From positions 141,314 to 205,313 of the forward strand of contig DEML01000030.1 of the NCBI GenBank assembly GCA_002359185.1: DNA of 64,000 bases, written 5' to 3'. A program made the position numbers and the translations under genes. The notes under the pieces were generated by a model. It ran no database searches. It was not told where the DNA came from and saw only the letters and a list, made by a program, of their open reading frames with translations. Every line of letters starts with the position of its first letter. The stretch's first letter is position 1. Below, in pieces: positions 8,743 through 20,603 of the stretch. Source of the stretch: Planctomycetaceae bacterium UBA2671. GTDB lineage: Bacteria; Planctomycetota; Planctomycetia; Planctomycetales; Planctomycetaceae.

Positions 8743-9648
8743 ATGCAGTGTAAGAACAATTCAACAATCGACGATTGCCGTGCCGTTCTCATCCATAAGT
8801 TCGATTGTCGCCTTTCCTCCATAGCCTTGCGTGCTTTGCTGGTGGTTCTGTCTCTTTTTATCGCATTCTGTTTTCAACAGGAAATGGGATGGGCACAGGA
8901 ATCGCCATTCGGGATCGCACCTGAACAAGCAGTTTCTGTTGAGAATCTCGCTCCCTGGTTAACAGATATTCCTCTCAAAACCAGACGCACGGGTTTCTTG
9001 CCCGAAGAAAATGAAATCTATTATCGCGTACTCGGCTATGCCAGTTCCGCGAATCCGGAACAAGTTAAAATCGCCGCGAATGAGTTTCTGAAAGAACGCT
9101 GGAAGCAATCCAAATATAGTAAACGTCCTTTTGAGGAGTTTCCGGTATATGTGGATATGTACCTCGATCCAGAAGCCTATCAGGGACGGCCGGTCATCAT
9201 GTCGGGGCATCTGCAGCGGACTGTCATCAGCGATGCCGGCAAAAATGAACATGGGGTCGATCAACTTTGTGAAGCCTGGCTCTACACGGATGACTCGCAA
9301 TCGAACCCGACCGTCGTCCTCTCTACCAGTTTTCCTGAAGGCATGCCGATCGGCGAGCAGGCAATCGATCATGTCACGGTCACTGGTTATATCTATCGCA
9401 TGTATACTTACGAAGCCCGCGACACCGGCCGTTTTGCTCCGGTCCTGATGGCGAACCACATTCAATGGACACCTCCGCAAGCGAAAAATTCGTCCGATTA
9501 TTCACTCCTGCAGATCATCTTCATTTTTGGTCTCTTGCTGGGAGTGAGTCTGTTTATCGCCTTGATGCTGCAGCAACGCTGGCTGGTGAAACGCGAACAG
9601 GAACGTATTGCACAGAGCCTGCTGGAAGAAGAGCCGCCGAAGTTTTAA
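8743..9648 (+). CDS. Exported, C-terminally anchored protein of unknown function
   Basis: 301 residues from the ATG at 8743; the frame stays open upstream to 8602, so the start is uncertain. After a short polar lead comes a hydrophobic segment, ALRALLVVLSLFIAFCF, ending in WAQES, which looks like a signal peptide. The mature part (about 60-255) is a soluble domain with the stretch YQGRPVIMSGHLQRTVI and a later VTVTGYIYRMYTYE, suggesting a small beta-barrel. Near the C-terminus LLQIIFIFGLLLGVSLFIAL is a membrane helix, followed by a short charged cytoplasmic tail. The domain face is therefore outside the cytoplasm. I do not recognise the family. Confidence 0.7.
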   Translation: MQCKNNSTIDDCRAVLIHKFDCRLSSIALRALLVVLSLFIAFCFQQEMGWAQESPFGIAPEQAVSVENLAPWLTDIPLKTRRTGFLPEENEIYYRVLGYASSANPEQVKIAANEFLKERWKQSKYSKRPFEEFPVYVDMYLDPEAYQGRPVIMSGHLQRTVISDAGKNEHGVDQLCEAWLYTDDSQSNPTVVLSTSFPEGMPIGEQAIDHVTVTGYIYRMYTYEARDTGRFAPVLMANHIQWTPPQAKNSSDYSLLQIIFIFGLLLGVSLFIALMLQQRWLVKREQERIAQSLLEEEPPKF

Positions 9649-9705
9649 TTTGGACCGCCTGACAATACTCAAAAACCTAACCTTTCACGAAAGTCATTCA
9701 AACAC

Positions 9706-9790
9706 GGGTGGCGGGGACGCTCTCGAAGAGAAGCCCCCGAATCGTTGGACATTCTGGGGTTTCCGCTAAAGCGGAGCGCCCCCGCCACCC
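9706..9790. repeat. GGGTGGCGGGG...CCCCCGCCACCC repeat (family D)
   Basis: The ends CGGGTGGCGGGGACGCTCTC and GGAGCGCCCCCGCCACCC are inverted copies. Between them lie AGAAGCCCCCGAA and TCTGGGGTTTCCGCT, forming a nested inner stem. A second copy with the same layout occurs at 18914-18998, and the two share most of their sequence. It lies between genes 8743-9648 and purN. Confidence 0.8.
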
Positions 9791-9913
9791 TGGATTAGTT
9801 TTATTATGATCAAGTTTTCAGGCGTACTTAAATTTTGCCCAGACAATGTTGTCTGACAGAAATGTCTGTTCCCCAGTTTTCACTTTTCACTTCTATCAGA
9901 TTTTCATTTGCAG

Positions 9914-10567
9914 ATGACTTACCCTCCCTCCGAGCCCCTCTCACGTCCTGTTCGCCTGGCCGTTTTAATTTCCGGCGGCGGCACGACACTCGATAATTTC
10001 ATGACGCGAATTCAAGCCGGGGAACTCTCTGCGGAAGTCTCACTCGTAATTGCATCACGTCCCGATTGTGGTGGCATCGAAAAAGCTAAACGGCACGGTT
10101 TGCCGTTGGAAATTATCCCGCGAAAAGAGTTTACTTCCGTTGCTCAGTTCAGTCAGTCGGTCTTTGAAGCCTGTCGTCAGCAGAATGTCGACCTTGTCAT
10201 TCTCGGCGGTTTTCTGAGCCTGCTGGAAATTCCGGATGACTTCATGTGGCGAGTGATGAATATTCATCCGTCATTAATCCCTGCATTCTGCGGGCAGGGC
10301 TTTCATGGCTCGCGCGTCCACGAAGCGGCATATGAGCGGGGTGTGAAAATTTCAGGCTGCACCGTCCATTTCGCAGATAATCAGTACGACCATGGCCCGA
10401 TCATCCTGCAGCGAACCGTCGCAATTGATCATCAGGATCAGCCCGCTGATATTGCTGCCAAAGTTTTTGTGCAGGAGTGCGAGGCCTATCCGGAAGCGAT
10501 CCGCCTGTTTGCAGAGGGACGACTTCGCATGGATGGGAAGCGGGTTGCAGTGAATAAACAGCTGTAG
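9914..10567 (+). CDS. purN: Phosphoribosylglycinamide formyltransferase
   Basis: 217 residues from the ATG at 9914; a TTG two codons earlier is in frame but less likely. It transfers a formyl group from 10-formyl-THF to GAR in purine synthesis. The catalytic Asn and His are in MNIHPSLIPAF and the catalytic Asp is in the QYDHGPIILQ stretch, both placed as in PurN. The phosphate-binding loop reads SGGGTTLDNF instead of the usual SGxGSNLQA, a variant worth noting. The stop codon TAG lies inside a repeat element that begins at 10564. moeA follows 84 bases later on the same strand and may be cotranscribed, though the two functions are unrelated. Confidence 0.9.
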   Translation: MTYPPSEPLSRPVRLAVLISGGGTTLDNFMTRIQAGELSAEVSLVIASRPDCGGIEKAKRHGLPLEIIPRKEFTSVAQFSQSVFEACRQQNVDLVILGGFLSLLEIPDDFMWRVMNIHPSLIPAFCGQGFHGSRVHEAAYERGVKISGCTVHFADNQYDHGPIILQRTVAIDHQDQPADIAAKVFVQECEAYPEAIRLFAEGRLRMDGKRVAVNKQL

Positions 10568-10631
10568 GTCAGGCGGTGCCTGACGAAATTCGACGTTAAA
10601 TATTAATCATGTCAGGCACAGCCTGACCTAC
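10564..10631. repeat. GTAGGTCAGGC...GCCTGACCTAC repeat (family E), overlaps purN stop
   Basis: The left arm GTAGGTCAGGCGGTGCCTGA and right arm TGTCAGGCACAGCCTGACC are inverted and each is internally palindromic. The left arm supplies the TAG stop of purN. Other copies: 17335-17400, 27712-27770, 45492-45559 and half copies at 55066-55103 and 43231-43249. Confidence 0.85.
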
Positions 10632-10651
10632 AACTTATAGACAAATCCCTC

Positions 10652-11878
10652 ATGCTTAGTGTTTCCGAAGCATTCCAGCTCATCGAACAAAATATCCTTC
10701 CAGTATCCGCCTGCGAAGTTCTTCTTTCTCAGGCTTCTGGCCGAGTTTCTGCTTGCGATATCACTTCCGATAGCGACTCGCCTCCCTTCGATAAAGCATT
10801 GATGGATGGATTCGCGATCCGCACACAAGATATTCAGCCTGACGTTCGACTGAAAGTTCTCGAACGAATAACGGCTGGCGAAGTTCCGCAATGTTCATTG
10901 AAAGAAAGAACCGCCATTCAGGTCATGACAGGAGCCCAGTTGCCTGCCGGGACTGATGCGGTGATTCGAATTGAAGATGTCCTCACGCCTGAGGAAGATG
11001 AGATTTCCTTCACGATTGATTCAATTTCTCCCGGTCGAAATATTATGTCCCGTGGAGAAAGTATGCAGACGGGCGAAGTCGTCGTCGCCTGTGGAGAGCG
11101 TCTCGCGTTTCCAAAAATTGCTTTACTGGCAGAGTTAGGACGCAGCAAAGTCTCGATTTATCCTCAGCCGAGTGTAGCTGTGCTGGCTACGGGGAATGAA
11201 CTCGTGCCAGTTGATCAGACGCCGGGACCGGGACAGATCCGCAATTCTAATGAAACGATGCTGTTCGCTCAGGTTGAAAACTCAGGTGCCAAAGCCGTCC
11301 CGCTGGGAATTGCCCGGGATGATCGAGCCGATTTGATATCCCACATCAAAACCGGCCTGCAGTCCGATTTCCTCTTACTTTCCGGCGGCGTTTCTGCAGG
11401 AGTGCTCGATTTGGTGCCAAGTGTGCTGGCGGAACTTGGAGTTCAGCAGGTCTTTCATAAAGTGCACATGAAGCCCGGAAAGCCGATCTGGTTTGGAGTC
11501 CGACCAGCCGATGCTGAGAATCCTCGCCCCTGTTATGTGTTTGGCTTGCCCGGAAACCCTGTCAGTTCCATGGTTTGCTTCGAATTGTTCGTGAGATATG
11601 CCCTGAACCGGATCGAAAATCGTCCCTGTCAGTCTGTAGAATGTCGGAAAGCACACCTGACTCAAGCTCATCTAGTCAAAGGAGACCGTCCGGTTTATTA
11701 TCCTGCCAGAATTACCCACAACGATCACGAATTCACAGCGACACCAGTCCGCTGGGTTGGCTCGGCTGATCTGCGAGGAGCGTCGGAAGCGAACGGAATG
11801 ATCCTGTTTACTCCGCGTGATGCAGAGTATCTGGAAAATGAAATCGTTGATGTGTGGACATGGTTCGACCAAAATTGA
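10652..11878 (+). CDS. moeA: Molybdopterin molybdenumtransferase
   Basis: 408 residues, normal length for MoeA. It inserts molybdate into adenylylated molybdopterin, the last general step of cofactor synthesis. The N-terminal part has PPFDKALMDGFAIR and GTDAVIRIED, matching the substrate cleft of domains I and II. Domain III has VLATGNELV, GQIRNSNETML and LSGGVSAGVLD, then HMKPGKPIWFG and FGLPGNPVSSM, the molybdopterin-binding loops. The C-terminal beta domain begins at about 330. Together with moaA at 5.2 kb it shows the organism makes molybdenum cofactor, but no molybdoenzyme is in the window. It is followed 49 bases later by lnt. Confidence 0.95.
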   Translation: MLSVSEAFQLIEQNILPVSACEVLLSQASGRVSACDITSDSDSPPFDKALMDGFAIRTQDIQPDVRLKVLERITAGEVPQCSLKERTAIQVMTGAQLPAGTDAVIRIEDVLTPEEDEISFTIDSISPGRNIMSRGESMQTGEVVVACGERLAFPKIALLAELGRSKVSIYPQPSVAVLATGNELVPVDQTPGPGQIRNSNETMLFAQVENSGAKAVPLGIARDDRADLISHIKTGLQSDFLLLSGGVSAGVLDLVPSVLAELGVQQVFHKVHMKPGKPIWFGVRPADAENPRPCYVFGLPGNPVSSMVCFELFVRYALNRIENRPCQSVECRKAHLTQAHLVKGDRPVYYPARITHNDHEFTATPVRWVGSADLRGASEANGMILFTPRDAEYLENEIVDVWTWFDQN

Positions 11879-11927
11879 CACAGACCTGTTTAAGAATGAT
11901 TGTCGATAACAGAAAATCGAGACTCTC

Positions 11928-13772
11928 ATGGATGATGTAAACACGATGACTGCTCCAGAAACACAGGTTCGCCAACCTCAATCAGTCCCGACGGAGAAAA
12001 GGAAACGCGGTCGCGTGGAATTGAGTGTTCAGCAGATTATTGAAAAGGCAGAAAACGAGCCTGTCAAATTTCGTTACGCGGCGCTCTGGTCGGCCAGTGC
12101 AGGATTGATGCTCTGGGCGAGTTATCCACCGTTGAGCTGGAGTCCACTGGCGTGGATTGCCGTTCTGCCGTGGTTGTTACTGGTTCGCATCGAACAACCG
12201 ACTCGCCGTATGTTCCTCGCCTCCTATTTGGGCGGGTTATGTTTCACGATTCCAGCACTGCAGTGGATGCGTTATGGCGATCCGCTCATGTACATCGGCT
12301 GGATGGCGCTCGCGTTTTATATCGCCGCGTATGTCCCGGCATTTATCGGAATTACTCGGATCGCCGTCCATCGTTGGAAATTTCCTTTATTGGTCGCAGG
12401 GCCAGTTGTCTGGACGGGGCTTGAATACTTAAGAGGGTTTCTCTTCACCGGCTTCGGCTGGTATTACCTGGGACATTCGCAGGTGCAATGGCTCGAACTG
12501 ATTCAGATCAGCGATCTGGTCGGAGCCTACGGCGTCAGCTTTGTGATGGTATTGTTTACCTCGGCTGTCGCTTTGCAGATTCCTGCCAGTTGGATGCAAC
12601 GCATCGGAATTCTCAAGCCGGGTGAAGGACAAACTGAACCTCGTGCCCTGCGTTCTCTCATCATTGCGACTGCCGTGCTCGGAACAACTCTCGGCTACGG
12701 TTACTACCGTTGTTCGGTCGCCGACTTCCAACCTGGACCACGTGTCGCATTGATTCAGGGAAATTTCCGGGCCTCTCTGGTCGTTCCGCCCAATGAGTAC
12801 GAAGAATCGTTTCTGGTTCATAATGAATTGACGGGCATGGCGGTCGAGCATCAGCCGGATGTGATTGTCTGGCCCGAAGGGATGTTCCGCTATGCTCTTC
12901 TGGAAGCCGATGAAAATCTCTCGGCTGCCGACTTGAGTCAGATTGCTCCAAACATTTCTCCCGGCAGTTGGCGAAACAGCGATGTGAATAGCACACTGGC
13001 CACGATGAGCGAGAAAGCCGGGGCTGCTCTCGTGATTGGACTGGGGGCTTACGTCGCTTCGACTGATGGACTGGCTCAATACAATGCCGCTCAGTTCGTC
13101 ACTCCGGAAACCGGGATTGATCAACGTTATGATAAACTTCACCGCGTTCCGTTTGGAGAGTACATTCCCGGTTCCGACTATCCGCTGCTTTCTGGGTTTT
13201 TTCCGCAGAATTTCGGACTGACAGCCGGGACAAAAGCCGTTCCCTTTGATTATCAATCATGGCGTTTTGCTCCGGTCATCTGTTTTGAAGATACCGTCCC
13301 ACATGTCACGCGAAAAATTACGCACGCGATTGAATCGCAGTCGGACAAACCGGTCGATGTGCTGATCAACCTCTCGAATGATGGCTGGTTCGCCGGATCA
13401 AGCGAACACGATCAGCATCTCATCACGGCTCAGTTCCGAGCCGTCGAATTGAGAAAGCCACTTGTCCGAGCCGCCAATATGGGGATCTCATCCTGCATTG
13501 ATGGCAATGGTCAAGTTCTCGAACCCGAAGTCTTCATGACCAAAGATCAAGTCAACTGGCAGCCCCGCGAAATTTCTTTTATCGATCCTGATACGGGAAC
13601 GTATCGCAAGAAACTGGAAGCAGTGCTCGTGCAAACTGTGCCCCTCGATAATCGCAGTAGCCTGTATCTAATGCTCGGGGACTGGTTTGCGGCTTTTTGC
13701 CTGTTCGCTTGTGGAGCGTTGATTTTGTCACGCTGGTTTCCGAAGCGCAAGACGGCTAACAGCAACGCTTAA
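11928..13772 (+). CDS. lnt: Apolipoprotein N-acyltransferase
   Basis: 614 residues, about 100 longer than E. coli Lnt because of a charged cytoplasmic N-terminal extension (1-50). Membrane helices fill about 52-230, followed by a periplasmic nitrilase-like domain (270-560) and a final helix (about 580-600). The catalytic triad is visible: E317 in WPEG, K403 in YDKLHRVPFGEY and C452 in PVICFED. NLSNDGWF (481-488) is another family motif. It N-acylates the diacylglyceryl-cysteine of lipoproteins. A plausible client in the window is the LRR lipoprotein at 54 kb. The start context is weak; a second ATG six codons in is possible. Confidence 0.95.
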   Translation: MDDVNTMTAPETQVRQPQSVPTEKRKRGRVELSVQQIIEKAENEPVKFRYAALWSASAGLMLWASYPPLSWSPLAWIAVLPWLLLVRIEQPTRRMFLASYLGGLCFTIPALQWMRYGDPLMYIGWMALAFYIAAYVPAFIGITRIAVHRWKFPLLVAGPVVWTGLEYLRGFLFTGFGWYYLGHSQVQWLELIQISDLVGAYGVSFVMVLFTSAVALQIPASWMQRIGILKPGEGQTEPRALRSLIIATAVLGTTLGYGYYRCSVADFQPGPRVALIQGNFRASLVVPPNEYEESFLVHNELTGMAVEHQPDVIVWPEGMFRYALLEADENLSAADLSQIAPNISPGSWRNSDVNSTLATMSEKAGAALVIGLGAYVASTDGLAQYNAAQFVTPETGIDQRYDKLHRVPFGEYIPGSDYPLLSGFFPQNFGLTAGTKAVPFDYQSWRFAPVICFEDTVPHVTRKITHAIESQSDKPVDVLINLSNDGWFAGSSEHDQHLITAQFRAVELRKPLVRAANMGISSCIDGNGQVLEPEVFMTKDQVNWQPREISFIDPDTGTYRKKLEAVLVQTVPLDNRSSLYLMLGDWFAAFCLFACGALILSRWFPKRKTANSNA

Positions 13773-13966
13773 TCCCAGTTTCATAGGGGCGATTTTTCAC
13801 ATTTTAGTGTTCAAGTTCCTGACGAGCGGTTATGATCAGTTTTCGTTGATTCGTACATGCGAATGACTGATTCATAAGTTAAATCATTTGATGTGTTGAT
13901 CTTACATTTCCATTGTGAGTGTCTTTGCAAAAGTGATGAAATCCGCAAATCCCCGGCAGGAAACCG

Positions 13967-17218
<3,252 letters not shown>

Positions 17219-17227
17219 TTTAAGCGT

Positions 17228-17400
17228 GCCGGGTGGCCCCGAAAGATTCTTTCGGGGCGGCGCAGCCGTAAGAGATCTGTTATTAATTCAACTTCAAGCT
17301 GATGATCTCTTGTGGACTTCGTCCACCCAGATGCGTAGGTCAGGCACCGCCTGACAACTTTCAAGGTGGTACGCACAATTCGTCAGGCAGTGCCTGACCT
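17228..17400. repeat. Composite of two repeat families (F then E) inside an operon
   Basis: GGCCCCGAAAGATTCTTTCG begins a family F element ending near CTTCGTCCACCCAG (17330). A family E element follows at 17335-17400 with arms GTAGGTCAGGCACCGCCTGA and GTCAGGCAGTGCCTGACCT. Together they fill almost all of the gap between the cytochrome gene and its DUF1501 partner. Family F recurs at 57197-57322. Confidence 0.8.
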
Positions 17401-17426
17401 AAAGTTTTCCAGCATAGAGACGAATC

Positions 17427-18893
<1,467 letters not shown>

Positions 18894-18913
18894 AGCTTCC
18901 TGTAATGAGACCC

Positions 18914-18998
18914 GGGTGGCGGGGGCGCTCTCGAAGAGAAGCCCCCGAAACGTAGAACTTTCGGGGACTTCCGCTATCGCGGAGCGCCCCCGCCACCC
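18914..18998. repeat. GGGTGGCGGGGGCGCTC repeat (family D, second copy)
   Basis: Outer arms GGGTGGCGGGGGCGCTCTCG and GGAGCGCCCCCGCCACCC, with the inner GAAGCCCCCGAA / TTTCGGGGACTTCC stem, match the copy at 9706-9790. It sits between the two convergent DUF1501 genes, where a terminator would be expected, but no T-run is seen. Confidence 0.8.
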
Positions 18999-19141
18999 AG
19001 ACTATCCTGACGAGATTAGATTTTATTAGCGGTTCTAGAGGATTTTCAATTTTGATCTGCAGCGTTCGGCAGGAGCAAACACAGCGTATTAGGTCATTTG
19101 GTATCCAAGCGACTGCAGAAACCATTTGAAAATGGTCTAAA

Positions 19142-20587
19142 TCAACTGATGATTGACTCAACAACATGACCATGTACATCAGTCAGTCGGAAATTTCGGC
19201 CAGCGTATCGGTAGGTCAGTTTCTCGTGATCGAGGCCGAGTAAGTGCAATAGTGTCGCGTGCAGGTCGTGCATGTGGACTTTGTTTTCGACGGCTGCAGA
19301 GCCGAGCTCATCGGTGGCTCCATAGGAAAATCCAGACTTCACACAATCACCAGCCAGCCAGGTGGTGAAACCTCCAGGGTTATGATCGCGGCCGGTTCCA
19401 TTACTTTGTGAGTAAGGAGTTCGTCCAAACTCGCCGCTCCACCAGACGATTGTATCTTCGAGCAAGCCCCGTTGTTTGAGGTCTTGCAGCAAGGCACCGA
19501 TGGGTTTATCGACAGCGCGAGCATGTTGTTCATGTTTGGGCAGATTGGAGTGTTGATCCCAGGCGGGGTTAGCCGAGTTGTCGCCATAGTTGACCTGGAT
19601 AAAGCGGACACCAGACTCACATAGTCGACGCGCCATCAGACATTGCCGGCCGTAATCATCGGTCTCCTTTTCTCCGATGCCATACATGTCGAGAGTTTCT
19701 TTGGTTTCCTGATTCAAGTCCAAAACATCCGGCACGTTGTTCTGCATTCGCCAGGCAAGCTCAAAGGAATTGATGACCGCTTCGAGTTCGGAGTTTTGAG
19801 AATGAGAGCCTAATTGCTCCTGATTCAGGCTCTGAAGGAATTCGAGTTGCCTTCGCTGTTGGGTAGGACTCAAATTGGCATTGGATAAATTCCGGAGAGT
19901 GGCTTCTTTAATTGCTTTACTGGCATTACCGATAGCCGTTCCCTGATAAATCGCTGGGAGAAAGGCGTTTCCATAATTGCGGGGACCACCGTTTCCGGTG
20001 GAGGGACTGAGGGAGATGAATCCGGGAAGATTTTCGTTCTCGGAGCCGAGGCCGTAATTGACCCAGGAGCCGAAGGAAGGTCTCACAAAATTGGTTGAAC
20101 CGCAATGTAGAAACAATGTCGCTGGTCCATGGGCAACACCATCCGTATGCATGGAATGGACAAAGGTCAGATCATCCATGTTTCCAGCCGTTTCCGGGAA
20201 AAGATCGGAAGCGGCTCGGCCCGATTCCCCATACTGACGAAATTCCCAGGGCGATTTCATCACATGCTGAGACGTGCCCCGCTTACCGGTTTTGGCAATC
20301 GTGCGGGCATCGTTGAAATTAAATGATTTGCCGTGGTTTTTTTCGAGAGCCGGTTTGTAGTCGAAGGTATCGACCTGACTCGGACCACCCTGCATGAATA
20401 AAAAGATGATCCGCTTGGCACGAGGTGGGTGATGAGGATCTTTTTTCGATTGAAGCGAACCGCTTGTTTTCGCGGCAGTCGCTGAATTTTGTGCGCACAG
20501 GCTTGCCAGGGCCAGTCCTCCAAATCCACATGCGGTTTTCTGGAGAACATCTCGGCGTGTCATCGGAATTTGATTAGCATGTTCCAT
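19142..20587 (-). CDS. DUF1501 protein, Tat-exported (second module)
   Basis: 481 residues. The twin-arginine signal is MTRRDVLQKTACGFGGLALA, from an internal Met at residue 9; the longer start at 20587 is also possible. Family landmarks match the paralogue at 17427: IIFLFMQGGPSQVDTFDYKP, then GPATLFLHCGS, and DTIVWWSGEFGRTP followed by GRDHNPGGFTTWLAG. The end, HLLGLDHEKLTYRYAGR, is close to the paralogue's tail. It is read 16 bases after the large cytochrome gene upstream (20604-23492), so the two form a tight operon. Function is unknown beyond association with exported DUF1549/1553 proteins. Confidence 0.9.
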   Translation of the reverse strand: MEHANQIPMTRRDVLQKTACGFGGLALASLCAQNSATAAKTSGSLQSKKDPHHPPRAKRIIFLFMQGGPSQVDTFDYKPALEKNHGKSFNFNDARTIAKTGKRGTSQHVMKSPWEFRQYGESGRAASDLFPETAGNMDDLTFVHSMHTDGVAHGPATLFLHCGSTNFVRPSFGSWVNYGLGSENENLPGFISLSPSTGNGGPRNYGNAFLPAIYQGTAIGNASKAIKEATLRNLSNANLSPTQQRRQLEFLQSLNQEQLGSHSQNSELEAVINSFELAWRMQNNVPDVLDLNQETKETLDMYGIGEKETDDYGRQCLMARRLCESGVRFIQVNYGDNSANPAWDQHSNLPKHEQHARAVDKPIGALLQDLKQRGLLEDTIVWWSGEFGRTPYSQSNGTGRDHNPGGFTTWLAGDCVKSGFSYGATDELGSAAVENKVHMHDLHATLLHLLGLDHEKLTYRYAGRNFRLTDVHGHVVESIIS

Positions 20588-20603
20588 GGAATGACCCCTC
20601 CGG

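Noticed and set aside
12429..13256. 275-residue frame antisense to lnt
   Set aside because: It is a shadow frame of lnt, whose catalytic residues are intact.
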